Positions 17,083-26,185 are shown, numbered from the stretch's first letter. The stretch is 64,000 nt of DNA from Streptomyces sp. NBC_01283 (GCF_041435335.1 NZ_CP108430.1:5183001-5247000); one strand, 5' to 3'. Notes: generated from the sequence alone by a model not told the origin. Numbers and translations are program-made.

Positions 17083-18372
17083 GTGGAGTTCGGATTCGGC
17101 CCGGAGGACGAGGAGTTCCGCGCGGAGGCCCGCGCGTGGCTCACCGAACACCTGACGGGGGTGTTCGCCGGGGCGGCGGGGCGGGGTGGCCCCGGGAGTG
17201 AGCACGAGGGGGCGGAGGAAAGGCGGGCCTGGGACCGGGAGTTGGGGAGGGGTGGGTGGATTGGGCTTGGGTGGGGTGCGGGTGCGGGTGCGGGTGCGGG
17301 TGCTGGTGCAGGGGCCGGTGCAGGTGCAGGTGTAGGTGCAGGTGCTGGGGTTTTGGGGGTGTATGGGAATCGGCTGGCCTCGTTGACCCAGCAAGTCGTC
17401 TGGGCCGAGGAGTACGCGCGCGTGCGGGCTCCCGGGCGCTATGGGCACATCGGCGAGAACCTGCTGGCCCCGACCCTCCTCGCTTACGGCACGCAGGAGC
17501 AGCAGGACGAGTTCCTGCCGCCCATCGCGCGCGGGGAGGCCCTGTGGTGCCAGGGGTACAGCGAGCCGGGCGCCGGGTCGGACCTGGCGGGGCTGCGGAC
17601 GGTGGCGGTGCGGGACGGCGACGTGTACCGCGTCACCGGGCAGAAGATCTGGACCTCGCTCGCCCACGAGGCGGACTGGTGCTTCGTCCTCGCGCGGACG
17701 GAGGCGGGGTCCACCGGCCACCGGGGGATCTCGTTCCTGCTGGTCCCGATGGATCAGCCCGGACGCGTCGAGGTGCGTCCCATACGGCAGTTGACGGGTA
17801 CGAGCGAGTTCAACGAAGTCTTCTTCGACGGTGCGGTCGCGCGCGCCGCGCACGTGGTCGGCGGTGCCGGAAACGGGTGGCGCGTCGCCATGGGCCTCCT
17901 CGGCTTCGAACGGGGCGTGTCCACGCTCGTCCAGCAGATCGGGTTCGCCGAGGAGCTGGGGAGCGTCGTACGGGAGGCCGTCGACAGCGGGGCCGTCGAC
18001 GATCCCGTGCTGCGGGACCGCCTCGTGCGGCAGTGGGCGGAGCTACGGGTCATGCGGTGGAACGCCCTGCGTACGTTGGGGAGTTCGGGCGGCTCCCGGG
18101 CCGACTCCGGGGTCGGCGCGGGCGCTCCCAGTGTGGCCAAGCTGCTCTGGGGCGGGTGGCATCAGCGGCTCGGCGAGCTGGCGATGGCGGTACGGGGGGC
18201 TGCGGGGGCGGTCGGTCCAGGGGACTGGAGCGAGAGCGAACCGTACGAACTCGATGCCCTGCAAAGGCTCTTCCTCTTCACGCGGGCCGACACCATCTAC
18301 GGCGGCTCGGACGAGATTCAGCGCAACATCATCGCCGAGCGCGTGCTCGGCCTGCCGAGGGAGGCGCGATGA
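17083..18372 (+). CDS. Acyl-CoA dehydrogenase with an internal Gly-Ala repeat
   Basis: 429 residues from a GTG. It has the typical dehydrogenase motifs EFRAEARAWLTEHL, WCQGYSEPGAGSDLAGL, VTGQKIWTSLAHEADWC, FNEVFFDGA and a C-terminal GSDEIQRNIIAERVLGLP for FAD binding. Residues about 63-90 are a run of Gly-Ala dipeptides ending GVLGVYGNR. They sit where family members have a GxGWPxxYGGRG loop near the substrate and FAD entrance. The insert arises from a hexanucleotide microsatellite. The gene overlaps the downstream alcohol dehydrogenase by 4 bp (ATGA). Whether the enzyme is active with this loop is uncertain. Confidence 0.9.
   Translation: MEFGFGPEDEEFRAEARAWLTEHLTGVFAGAAGRGGPGSEHEGAEERRAWDRELGRGGWIGLGWGAGAGAGAGAGAGAGAGAGVGAGAGVLGVYGNRLASLTQQVVWAEEYARVRAPGRYGHIGENLLAPTLLAYGTQEQQDEFLPPIARGEALWCQGYSEPGAGSDLAGLRTVAVRDGDVYRVTGQKIWTSLAHEADWCFVLARTEAGSTGHRGISFLLVPMDQPGRVEVRPIRQLTGTSEFNEVFFDGAVARAAHVVGGAGNGWRVAMGLLGFERGVSTLVQQIGFAEELGSVVREAVDSGAVDDPVLRDRLVRQWAELRVMRWNALRTLGSSGGSRADSGVGAGAPSVAKLLWGGWHQRLGELAMAVRGAAGAVGPGDWSESEPYELDALQRLFLFTRADTIYGGSDEIQRNIIAERVLGLPREAR
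17271..17352. repeat. Hexanucleotide microsatellite inside a coding region
   Basis: About 13 units of GGTGCG/GGTGCA/GGTGCT, encoding Gly-Ala with occasional Gly-Val. Length changes in multiples of six keep the frame. It replaces a conserved loop of the acyl-CoA dehydrogenase rather than being added at a terminus. Confidence 0.9.
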
Positions 18373-19439
18373 GGGGTGTCGTTTTCGACAGGAGCAAGGC
18401 CGAGGGTTCGAGGGTGGAGGTCGTCGACGACCTCGACGTACGGGATCCGGGGCCGGGGGAGGTGCTGGTCGCCGTCGCGGCGGCCGGGCTGTGCCACAGT
18501 GACCTCTCGGTGATCGACGGGACCATTCCCTTCCCCTCGCCGGTGGTGCTCGGGCACGAAGGAGCGGGGGTGGTGGAGGCGGTCGGTGCGGGGGTGACCC
18601 ATGTGGCGGCCGGTGATCATGTGGCGCTCTCGACCATCGCCAGCTGCGGGACGTGCGGGGAGTGCAACCGGGGGCGGCCGACCATGTGCCGGCGCGCCAT
18701 CGGGATGCCGGACCAGCCGTTCTCGCGGGGCGGCGAGCCGATCTACCAGTTCGCGGCGAACTCCGCGTTCGCGGAACGCACGGTGGTGAAGGCCGTGCAG
18801 GCCGTGAAGATCCCGGAGAGCATCCCGCTGACGTCGGCGGCGTTGATCGGGTGCGGGGTGGTGACCGGGGTCGGGGCCGCGCTGAACCGGGCCAAGGTGG
18901 ACCGCGGGGACAGCGTGGTGGTGATCGGTACCGGTGGCATCGGCCTGAACGTGCTGCAGGGGGCGAGGATCGGCGGGGCGACGCGGATCGTGGCGGTCGA
19001 CGCGAACCCCGATAAGGAGAGCGTGGCACGGCAGTTCGGTGCCACGCACTTCTTCTCGTCGGCGGAGGCGGAGGGCGTGAAGGAGCTGCTGCCCACGGGG
19101 GCGGACCACGTCTTCGAGTGCGTGGGCCGGGTCGAGCTGATCCGGCAGGCGGTCGATCTCCTGGACCGGCATGGGCAGGCGATCCTGCTGGGGGTGCCGC
19201 CGGCCACGGCCGAGGCGTCGTTCCTGGTGTCGTCGTTGTTCCTGGACAAGTCGATCCTGGGCTGCCGCTATGGCTCGGCACGTCCGCAGCGGGACTTCGC
19301 GCTGTACGCGGAGCTTTATCTGGCGGGGCGCCTTCTGCTGGACGAGCTCGTCACGGAGACGTATCCGGTGGAGGACTTCGCGAAGGCTGTGGGGGATGCG
19401 GAGGCGGGGCGGGTGGCTCGGGGGGTTCTGACGTTCTGA
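18369..19439 (+). CDS. Zinc-dependent alcohol dehydrogenase (class III-like)
   Basis: 356 residues, with the ATG overlapping the previous stop. Catalytic zinc ligands are seen in GLCHSDLS and VLGHEGAGVVE. The structural zinc is bound by four Cys in SCGTCGECNRGRPTMC, and the NAD fold is VVVIGTGGIGLNVLQGA. The order matches mycothiol/glutathione-dependent formaldehyde-dehydrogenase-like ADHs and actinobacterial AdhD-type enzymes. As the last gene of the SDR - acyl-CoA dehydrogenase operon it probably oxidises an alcohol intermediate of the same route. Physiological substrate unknown. Confidence 0.92.
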   Translation: MRGVVFDRSKAEGSRVEVVDDLDVRDPGPGEVLVAVAAAGLCHSDLSVIDGTIPFPSPVVLGHEGAGVVEAVGAGVTHVAAGDHVALSTIASCGTCGECNRGRPTMCRRAIGMPDQPFSRGGEPIYQFAANSAFAERTVVKAVQAVKIPESIPLTSAALIGCGVVTGVGAALNRAKVDRGDSVVVIGTGGIGLNVLQGARIGGATRIVAVDANPDKESVARQFGATHFFSSAEAEGVKELLPTGADHVFECVGRVELIRQAVDLLDRHGQAILLGVPPATAEASFLVSSLFLDKSILGCRYGSARPQRDFALYAELYLAGRLLLDELVTETYPVEDFAKAVGDAEAGRVARGVLTF

Positions 19440-19757
19440 GCGGGCCCGCTGGTGCGGGTGGGTGCGGGGTGCGGGGTGCGGTGCGGTGCGGTCCGCCTTG
19501 GGGTGCGAGGCCGCGCCCTTGGGGTGCGGGGCCGTGCCGGTATGTCCGTCCTCGCTATCGTGCGGTGGCCGCTGGGGTGCTTCGGGGCTGGAGTGCCGCG
19601 AGCCGTGCTCCGGGCGGACATACCGCCACGTCCCCTCGCGAGCGCTGCCGACTGCGGCCGGTCGTTGGCTGATCGATGGTGCTGCGGGGCAATCGGGTGG
19701 GTGGGCGGGAAAGGCTTGTTCGTTCAGGGTGGCTGCGGGCCCACGGCGCCCCACCGT
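19440..19757. other. 318-bp intergenic region with G-rich repeats
   Basis: Between the convergent alcohol dehydrogenase and GlxA-type genes. It begins with slippage-prone GGTGCGGGGTGCGGTGCGGT repeats (19453-19520). No gene is supported. No clean hairpin terminator was identified, though the G-rich repeats may serve to end transcription. Confidence 0.5.
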
Positions 19758-20792
19758 TCAAGAGAGACACGCGCCGGCGCGGAAAGTGCGGCGGTAGGCG
19801 GTCGGGGTTACACCCAGGGCCGCCTGCAAGTGACCCCGCATGGACTGTGCCGTACCGAAGCCCGCATCCCGCGCCACCCGGTCCACGGAAAGATCGCTGG
19901 ACTCCAGGAGGTGCCGCGCCCGCTCCACCCGCTGCTGCGCGAGCCACTGGCCGGGGCTGATCCCCACCTCCTCCCGGAAGCGCCGCGTGAACGTGCGTAC
20001 GGACATGGACTCCTGGTCCGCCATGTCGCGGAGCTGGATCGGCTCGTGGAGGCGGGCGAGGGCCCACGCCCGCGCGGCGGTCGTCGTGGCCAACTGCGGT
20101 TCAGGGACCGGGCGTTGGATGTACTGGGCCTGGCCCCCGTCCCGGTGCGGGGGCACCACCGTACGGCGGGCCACGTCATTGGCTACCACCGATCCGTGAT
20201 CGCTGCGTACGACATGGAGGCAGAGGTCGAGGCCGGCCGCCACACCCGCCGAGGTGAGGACGTCGCCGTCGTCGATGAAGAGGACCTCGGGATCCACCGT
20301 GATCCGCGGGAAGACGCGCTGGAAGTGCTCCGCCGACGACCAGTGCGTCGTCGCCGTGCGGCCGTCGAGGTAGCCCGCGGCGGCGAGGACGTAACCACCC
20401 GTGCAGATGGAGATCATGCGCGTGCCCGGTGTGATGTGGGCCAGGGCCGAGGCTAGTTCCTCGGTCAGGCGGCCTTCCTCGTAGACCGGACCCAGTTCGT
20501 ACGAAGCCGGGATCACCACCGTGTCGGCGGTGGCCAGACAGTCCGGGCCGTTCTCGACGAGGATCGAGTAGTCGGCGTCCGTGCGCACCGGGCCCGGCGG
20601 GCGGACGGACGCGGTCACGACCTCGTAGAGGGGCTCGGCGTCAGCGGTTCGCGCCCGGCCGAAGATCCGCTGCGGGATGCCCAACTCGAAGGGGATGACA
20701 CCGTCCAGGGCCAGGACCACCACGCGGTGACGGGCGGTGGCGGTCGGCCCGGGGGTGCCGGGCACTCCGGAATCGCCGGTCGTTGAGGCCAT
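19758..20792 (-). CDS. GlxA-family transcriptional regulator (DJ-1/PfpI domain plus AraC helix-turn-helix)
   Basis: 344 residues. The N-terminal half is a DJ-1/PfpI-like domain (VVVLALDGVIPFELGIPQRI, ISICTGGYVLAAAGYLDG, with Cys in the nucleophile-elbow position). The C-terminal ~100 residues carry two AraC-type helix-turn-helices (MSVRTFTRRFREEVG, LSVDRVARDAGFGTAQSMRG). Such proteins usually activate neighbouring genes in response to a small ligand. It is divergent from the MFS transporter at 20864 and probably regulates it. No CTGACG palindrome lies in this divergent region. Confidence 0.92.
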   Translation of the reverse strand: MASTTGDSGVPGTPGPTATARHRVVVLALDGVIPFELGIPQRIFGRARTADAEPLYEVVTASVRPPGPVRTDADYSILVENGPDCLATADTVVIPASYELGPVYEEGRLTEELASALAHITPGTRMISICTGGYVLAAAGYLDGRTATTHWSSAEHFQRVFPRITVDPEVLFIDDGDVLTSAGVAAGLDLCLHVVRSDHGSVVANDVARRTVVPPHRDGGQAQYIQRPVPEPQLATTTAARAWALARLHEPIQLRDMADQESMSVRTFTRRFREEVGISPGQWLAQQRVERARHLLESSDLSVDRVARDAGFGTAQSMRGHLQAALGVTPTAYRRTFRAGACLS

Positions 20793-20863
20793 GGCCCGAT
20801 TCTAGCTAATGCTGTCCCTCCGGCCACTCGTTCGGAGGCGGCCGGATCCGGATTCTGGGTGCC

Positions 20864-22189
20864 GTGACCCAGACAGACGTGAATCAGCCGGTCGAGCCGC
20901 CCCGGGAGGCGCCGGTCCGGCGCCGCCGCATCCACCGGGCCTGGTTCGTCGCCGCCGTCACCTTCGTGACGATCATCGGTGCCGCCGCGTTCCGCTCCCT
21001 GCCGGGCCTGCTCATCGATCCGCTGCACGCGGAGTTCCACTGGTCGCGCGGCACGATCGGCCTCGCGGTCTCCATCAACCTCGCGCTGTACGGGCTCACC
21101 GCGCCGTTCGCCGCCGCCCTGATGGACCGCTTCGGCATCCGGCGGGTCGTCGCCGTCGCGCTCGTCGTGATCGCGCTCGGCTCCGGACTCACCGTCTGGA
21201 TGCAGTCCGCCTGGCAGCTCCTGCTGTGCTGGGGGCTGCTCGTCGGGCTCGGCTCGGGGTCGATGGCGCTCGCCTTCGCCGCCACCGTCACCAACCGCTG
21301 GTTCACCACGCGGCGCGGACTCGTCACCGGCATCCTGACGGCGGCCTCCGCGTCCGGACAGCTGATCTTCCTGCCGCTGCTCTCCTGGATGGTGGAGGCG
21401 TACAAGTGGCGGCCCGCCGCGGTGACCGTCGCCCTGACCGCGCTCGCCGTCGTCCCGTTCGTATGGCTGCTGCTGCGCGACCACCCCGCGGACGTCGGCC
21501 TGAAGCCGTACGGGTCCGAGGAGTTCGTGGAGAAGCCCCCGCCCGCCACGGGGGCGGCGCGGCGTGCGGTGACCGTGCTGTTCAAGGCGGCCCGCACCGG
21601 GCCCTTCTGGCTGCTCGCCGGGACCTTCGCCATCTGCGGCGCCTCGACGAACGGACTGATCCAGACGCACTTCGTGCCCGCCGCGCACGACCACGGCATG
21701 CCGATCACGGCGGCCGCGTCGCTCCTCGCCGTCATCGGCGTCTTCGACGTGGTGGGGACGATCGCGTCCGGCTGGTTCACGGACCGCTTCGACGCGCGGC
21801 GGCTCCTTGCCGTGTACTACGCGCTGCGCGGCGTCTCGCTGCTCTTCCTGCCGCTGCTGCTCGACTCGGCCGTGCACCCGCCGATGGTCTTCTTCATCGT
21901 CTTCTACGGACTCGACTGGGTGGCCACCGTGCCGCCGACCCTGGCCCTGTGCCGGGAGCAGTACGGCGAGGACAGCGCCATCGTCTTCGGCTGGGTGCTC
22001 GCGTCGCACCAGGTGGGGGCCGCGCTCGTGGCCGTCATCGGGGGTGTCGTGCGGGACACGTTCGGGTCGTACGACGTGATGTGGATCGCCTCGGGGGCGC
22101 TGTGCGCGGCGGCTGCGCTGATGGCCCTGGTCATCCGGCGGGCCGGCGGCGGCGCGGAGACGGCCGTGCGACCGCCCGCGCTCACGTAG
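20864..22189 (+). CDS. Major facilitator superfamily transporter
   Basis: 441 residues from a GTG. About 12 hydrophobic segments are visible, starting with AWFVAAVTFVTIIGAAAFRS after a basic cytoplasmic N-terminus. The MFS loop signature between helices 2 and 3 is ALMDRFGIRRVV, and a duplicated version occurs in the second half (GWFTDRFDARRLL). The overall pattern resembles monocarboxylate/oxalate-type (OFA/MCT-like) transporters. It could import an acid or export a product. It faces the GlxA regulator and ends only 32 bp from the convergent flavin reductase. Confidence 0.9.
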   Translation: MTQTDVNQPVEPPREAPVRRRRIHRAWFVAAVTFVTIIGAAAFRSLPGLLIDPLHAEFHWSRGTIGLAVSINLALYGLTAPFAAALMDRFGIRRVVAVALVVIALGSGLTVWMQSAWQLLLCWGLLVGLGSGSMALAFAATVTNRWFTTRRGLVTGILTAASASGQLIFLPLLSWMVEAYKWRPAAVTVALTALAVVPFVWLLLRDHPADVGLKPYGSEEFVEKPPPATGAARRAVTVLFKAARTGPFWLLAGTFAICGASTNGLIQTHFVPAAHDHGMPITAAASLLAVIGVFDVVGTIASGWFTDRFDARRLLAVYYALRGVSLLFLPLLLDSAVHPPMVFFIVFYGLDWVATVPPTLALCREQYGEDSAIVFGWVLASHQVGAALVAVIGGVVRDTFGSYDVMWIASGALCAAAALMALVIRRAGGGAETAVRPPALT

Positions 22190-22240
22190 CGGGGCTGCCG
22201 TTCACGTCGTGGGGCCGCCGTTTACGTGGCCGGGGTGTCG
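22181..22240. repeat. Three 20-bp tandem repeats across convergent gene ends
   Basis: Three consecutive 20-bp units beginning CTCACGTAG, TTCACGTCG and TTTACGTGG share the pattern yTyACGTnGnGGGGCYGCCG. They span the MFS stop codon and the last codons of the flavin reductase, so the repeat contributes coding sequence on one strand. Confidence 0.6.
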
Positions 22241-22857
22241 AACCTGCCGAACTCGCCCCGGTGGAAGAGGAGCGGTTCGCCGTCGTCGGTGGCGCCCAGG
22301 GCGTCCACCCGGCCGACCACGATCAGGTGGTCGCCCCCGGTGTGCACCGCCTGGATCGTGCAGTCGATCCAGGCCGGTACGCCGGCCAGGCGGGGCGAGC
22401 CGGTGACGGGAGCGGCGTCGTAGACCACTCCCGCGAACTTGTCGGCTCCGCTCACCGCGAAGCCGCGGCACAGTGCGCCCTGGTCGGCGCCCAGGACGTT
22501 GACGCAGAAGACGCCCGCGCGCGCGATGCGCGGCCACGTCGTCGACGTACGCGCGACCATGAAGGAGACCAGGGGCGGGGCGAGGGAGAGCGAGGAGAAG
22601 GACTGGCAGGCGAATCCGGCCGGGCCTGCCTCGCCTTCGGACGCCGGCGCGGTGATCACGGTCACGCCGGTGGCGAAGTTCCCGAGGACGCGCCGGAACT
22701 CGCCCGCGTCAAGGGGAGCCCGCTCGTCGTCGCCGACCGCCCGTAACTGCGGGCGGGGAAGGGCTTCGACCGGGCCGGTGGTGGTCGGCGCGCCGACCGA
22801 CCTGAGGTATCGGACGACGGTGGCCGCCATCCCTGCATGTCCCATCACACCGACCAT
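22222..22857 (-). CDS. Flavin reductase (HsaB-like)
   Basis: 211 residues from 22857; in-frame ATGs at 22845 and 22830 are possible because the operator almost abuts the first start. It has a flavin-reductase-like FMN-binding domain: FRRVLGNFATGVTVIT, GFACQSFSSLSLAPPLVSF, GVFCVNVL, ADKFAGVVYD, WIDCTIQAVHTGGDH and LLFHRGEFG. Motif by motif it recalls HsaB, which supplies reduced flavin to the oxygenase HsaA in steroid degradation. No HsaA-type oxygenase is adjacent. The partner could be an unlinked oxygenase or one of the LLM enzymes at 53.4-56.5 kb. Confidence 0.9.
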   Translation of the reverse strand: MVGVMGHAGMAATVVRYLRSVGAPTTTGPVEALPRPQLRAVGDDERAPLDAGEFRRVLGNFATGVTVITAPASEGEAGPAGFACQSFSSLSLAPPLVSFMVARTSTTWPRIARAGVFCVNVLGADQGALCRGFAVSGADKFAGVVYDAAPVTGSPRLAGVPAWIDCTIQAVHTGGDHLIVVGRVDALGATDDGEPLLFHRGEFGRFDTPAT

Positions 22858-22862
22858 TGAAG

Positions 22863-22877
22863 CTGACGGGTCGTCAG
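22863..22877. promoter_or_regulatory. Predicted TetR operator CTGACGGGTCGTCAG
   Basis: It has perfect five-base outer arms and is followed by AT. It lies 6 bp before the first possible start of the flavin reductase gene. The identical 15-mer occurs at 51960-51974. Confidence 0.8.
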
Positions 22878-22953
22878 ATAGGAAGGCCCGTGCAGGCGTA
22901 GCATCGCGCCGGGTGCGTGCGGATACGGGTGCGCGTCCGTTCGCGCGGGCCTC

Positions 22954-23775
22954 TCAGCGGCCTTCGTACGAAGGTGAACGCCGTTCCACGAAGCTGGCCA
23001 CGCCCTCGTTCGCGTCCGCCGTCGTCATGTTGATCTCCTGGGCGGCGGCCTCGGCCGCGAAGGCCGTCGCGCGGTCGGATCCGAGGGACGCGTTGACCAG
23101 TTGCTTGGTCATGGCGATGGCGCGGGTCGGCCCCGTCGCGAGGCGTTCCGCCCAGGCGCGGGCCGTCTTCTCCAGTTCGCCGGCCGGTACGACGCGATTG
23201 ACGAGCCCGAGCCGTTCGGCGTCCGCGGCCGGCACGGAGTCGCCGAAGAACATCAGCTCCTTGGCGCGTTGCGGGCCGATGAGGCGCGGCAGCAGATAGG
23301 CGCCGCCGCCGTCGGGCACCAGGCCCCGTCGTACGAACACCTCGATGAACTTGGCCTGTTCGGTGGCGATGACGAGATCGCAGGCGAACGCGAGATGCGC
23401 GCCGATCCCGGCCGCGGTCCCGTTCACCGCGGCGATCACCGGCTTCTCGCAGTCCAGGACGGCGGCGATGAGCCGCTGGGCGCCCAGCCTGATGGTGCGG
23501 GCCACGTCGCCGGGCACGCGCTCCCCGGTGCTCGGCGCCCCGCGCAGATCCGCGCCCGCGCAGAAACCCTTGCCGGTCGCGGTGATCACCACGGCCCGGA
23601 CGGTGGGGTCGGCGGAGGCTTCGGCGAGCAGCGAGATGACGCGTTCGCGCTGGTCCCAGGTGACGGCGTTCATGGCTTCGGGGCGGTTGAGCGTGATCCA
23701 CGAGACGCCGTTGTCAGTGGCGTGGAGTACCAATGAGTCGAGGGAGGCAACTGGCCTGTCGGGGGGAGTGGTCAT
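22954..23775 (-). CDS. Enoyl-CoA hydratase/isomerase family protein
   Basis: 273 residues. Crotonase-fold motifs: ITLNRPEAMNAV, the oxyanion-hole segments GKGFCAGADLRG and AVNGTAAGIGAHLAFACDLV, then FVRRGLVPDGGGAYLLPRLIG. It would hydrate or isomerise a 2-enoyl-CoA. It lies 127 bp downstream of the ADP-forming CoA ligase on the same strand and upstream of the flavin reductase, which has its own operator. I infer a catabolic operon running 26128 to 22222. Confidence 0.92.
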   Translation of the reverse strand: MTTPPDRPVASLDSLVLHATDNGVSWITLNRPEAMNAVTWDQRERVISLLAEASADPTVRAVVITATGKGFCAGADLRGAPSTGERVPGDVARTIRLGAQRLIAAVLDCEKPVIAAVNGTAAGIGAHLAFACDLVIATEQAKFIEVFVRRGLVPDGGGAYLLPRLIGPQRAKELMFFGDSVPAADAERLGLVNRVVPAGELEKTARAWAERLATGPTRAIAMTKQLVNASLGSDRATAFAAEAAAQEINMTTADANEGVASFVERRSPSYEGR

Positions 23776-23902
23776 GAGCGGACGGGCTCCGTTTCGGCGC
23801 GGGTTTCGGCGCGGCGTGTTCGCGTGGCGCGGGGTGCGCGGGTGGTTGTGCGGGTGGGCGTGCGGGAGGAGATCGGCGCCCAGCGGTGTCCTGGGGCGCC
23901 GC

Positions 23903-26128
23903 TCACCGGCAGACGGCCAAGGCGTCCAGCGCGACCGCCCCCTGCCCCCTTGGGAGCACCATCAGGGGATTGATGTCCAGCTCCGCCAGGTCGTCGCCGA
24001 GTTCGAGAGCCATCCGCTGGACCCGGAGCACCACCTCGACGAGAGCGTCGACGTCGACCGGCGGCCCCCCTCGGACCCCGTCGAGCAACGGCCGCCCGCG
24101 CAGCTCGGAGAGCATCGCGAGCGCCTGGTCCTCCCCGAAGGGCGGCACCCGTACGGCCACGTCCCGCAGGACCTCGACGAGCACACCCCCGAGCCCGACG
24201 GTCACCGTCGGTCCGAACAGCTCGTCCTGCGTCACGCCCACCACCATCTCGACGCCCCGCTCCACCATCTGGCAGACGAGTACGCCGTCCAGGGCGATCC
24301 CTTCGTAGCGGGCGATGTCGGTCAGTTCGCGATAGGCGTCCCGCACCTGGCTGGCCGACGTCAGCCCGACCTTCACAAGGCCGAGATCACTCTTGTGGGC
24401 AAGCCGCGCGCCGGACGCCTTCATCACCACCGGGTAGCCGACGAGCCCCGCCGCCCGCACGGCCGCCGCCGCGCTGGTCACCAACTGCTCGCGCGGTACG
24501 CGAATCCCGTACGCGCGCAGCAGCTGCTTCGCCGCGTGCTCGCTCAGCTGCTGGCCGGGCCGCATCAGGGCCTGCGCCTTGCGGAAGGACGGCGAGGCCG
24601 TGCGCGGGGCGTCGGCGAAGGGGGAGCGGTAGCGGGTCGTGAACCGGTGGTGGTCCAGATAGGCCCGCACCGCCGTGATGCAGTTGCCGAAGGTGCGGAA
24701 GGTGGCGACGCGCGACGAGCCGAGCAGCGTCGTGCGGTAGGCCTCCTCGGTGCCGACGGGCGAGCCCCACACCACGCACACCAGCTTGTCCGTCTGCTCC
24801 GCCGCGTCCACCAGGTCCTGCGCCAGCTTGTCGCTCATCGGCGGGAAGGGGCCGGTGATGGGGCAGATCAGCACCCCCACCTCCGGATCGTCCAGGATCG
24901 CGTCGATGATCTTCCGGCCGCGCCAGTCGCCCACCGGGTGCCCGCCGTTGTCGACGGGGTTGGCGACGTTCAGGTAGTCGGGTATCCACTGGTGCAGCTC
25001 CGCCTGCTTGGCGTCGGAGAGGGCGGGAAGCCGGAGCCCCGCCTCGGTCGCCAGGTCCGAGAAATGCGCGCCCGTGCCGCCCGAGATCGAATACACGACG
25101 ACGCCCTCGGCCCGCGGCGGCCTCGCGCGCGCCAACAGGGCGGACGTGTCCTGGAGTTCGTCGAGCCCGTCCACGCGGATCACGCCGAACTGCCGCATCG
25201 CCGCGTCGACCACCGTGTCGGCGCCGGTGAGCTTGCCGGTATGTGAGGCGGCCATCCGGGCGCCGGTCTCGGTGCGGCCGACCTTGACGGCGACGACGGG
25301 CACGCCGCGCTGGGCGGCGCGGTCGGCGGCGAGCAGGAAGGAGCGGCCGTCCTTGAGGCCCTCTACGTAACAGGCGATGGCGCCGACCTCGGGGCGCTCG
25401 GCGAAGTAGGAGATGAAGTCGGAGGTCTCCAGGTCGGCTTCGTTGCCGGTGGGCGCCCAGTGCGAGAGGCGTACGCCGATCTCCTGCATCGTGAAGACGG
25501 GGCGCCCCTGGTGGCCGGACTGGGTGATCAGCGCGATCGCCGGTCCTTCGAGGTCGTCGCGGAACTTCTCGAAGGCGTTGAGGTTGGTGTTGGGCCCGAG
25601 CAGCCGCAGGCCGGAGCGTTCCACGGCGGCGGCCAGCCGGGCCTGGGCCGCCGCGCCCTCCTCGCCCGTCTCCGCGAAGCCGGAGGCGAAGGCGACGGCG
25701 AACTTCACCTTGGACTCGGCGAGTTCCTCGATCACGGGAAGGGGGTCACTGACGAGAAGTACGGCCAGATCGACCTGTTCCGGCAGGTCCGCGACGGAGG
25801 GGAAGCAGGGGGTGCCGAAGACGGACTGCCGGGTGGGGTGCACGGGGTGCAGCCGGGCGCCGCCCCGCTCGGCCCAGTCCATGAGCTGACGCGTGATGCC
25901 GGTGTTGGGCCGCCCCTCGGCGTCCGACGCGCCGATGACGGCGACGGACTCGGGGCGGAAGAACCGGTCGAGGTCCGGTATGTCGGCGTGCAGGGGTCGT
26001 CCGCTGACGTCCAGGTCGTCCGCCGTGGCGGCCTGTCCATGGACGGCGGGTGCCGGGGCTTCGCCGCAGGCCACAACACGCGCGCGGCGGGGGTCGGTGG
26101 TGAAGGTGCCGTAAGTCGATCCAAGCAT
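23903..26128 (-). CDS. Acyl-CoA synthetase, NDP-forming (acetate-CoA ligase ADP-forming family)
   Basis: 741 residues from the ATG at 26128. Upstream in-frame codons run into the operators and look non-coding. The N-terminal half has a CoA-binding domain (FFRPESVAVIGASDAEGRP), succinyl-CoA-ligase-like domains with ITQSGHQGRP and ASHTGKLTGAD, where the His is the likely phosphorylated residue. The C-terminal half is an ATP-grasp domain (AYGIRVPREQLVTS, GYPVVMKASG, LADLGLVKVGL-like strand, MVERGVEMVVGVTQDELFGP). It forms acyl-CoA from an acid with ATP to ADP chemistry, or runs in reverse to gain ATP. Two operators precede it. Confidence 0.9.
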   Translation of the reverse strand: MLGSTYGTFTTDPRRARVVACGEAPAPAVHGQAATADDLDVSGRPLHADIPDLDRFFRPESVAVIGASDAEGRPNTGITRQLMDWAERGGARLHPVHPTRQSVFGTPCFPSVADLPEQVDLAVLLVSDPLPVIEELAESKVKFAVAFASGFAETGEEGAAAQARLAAAVERSGLRLLGPNTNLNAFEKFRDDLEGPAIALITQSGHQGRPVFTMQEIGVRLSHWAPTGNEADLETSDFISYFAERPEVGAIACYVEGLKDGRSFLLAADRAAQRGVPVVAVKVGRTETGARMAASHTGKLTGADTVVDAAMRQFGVIRVDGLDELQDTSALLARARPPRAEGVVVYSISGGTGAHFSDLATEAGLRLPALSDAKQAELHQWIPDYLNVANPVDNGGHPVGDWRGRKIIDAILDDPEVGVLICPITGPFPPMSDKLAQDLVDAAEQTDKLVCVVWGSPVGTEEAYRTTLLGSSRVATFRTFGNCITAVRAYLDHHRFTTRYRSPFADAPRTASPSFRKAQALMRPGQQLSEHAAKQLLRAYGIRVPREQLVTSAAAAVRAAGLVGYPVVMKASGARLAHKSDLGLVKVGLTSASQVRDAYRELTDIARYEGIALDGVLVCQMVERGVEMVVGVTQDELFGPTVTVGLGGVLVEVLRDVAVRVPPFGEDQALAMLSELRGRPLLDGVRGGPPVDVDALVEVVLRVQRMALELGDDLAELDINPLMVLPRGQGAVALDALAVCR

Positions 26129-26161
26129 CGGTCCGCCCGCTCCTGTGTGACAGCAACTCAA

Positions 26162-26176
26162 CTGACGCATAGTCAG
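26162..26176. promoter_or_regulatory. Predicted TetR operator CTGACGCATAGTCAG
   Basis: Perfect CTGAC/GTCAG arms, 33 bp before the start of the NDP-forming CoA ligase and followed by AT. Confidence 0.75.
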
Positions 26177-26185
26177 ATTACTGAA

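Noticed and set aside
20615..22009. Long minus-strand frame opposite the MFS gene
   Set aside because: Composition is typical of antisense shadow (repeated R, G, D, H), with no family motif; the MFS gene is unambiguous.
19758..22189. Inclusion of the GlxA regulator and MFS transporter in the CTGACG regulon
   Set aside because: The divergent region between them contains no palindrome of the set; they are more simply a self-contained regulator/transporter pair.
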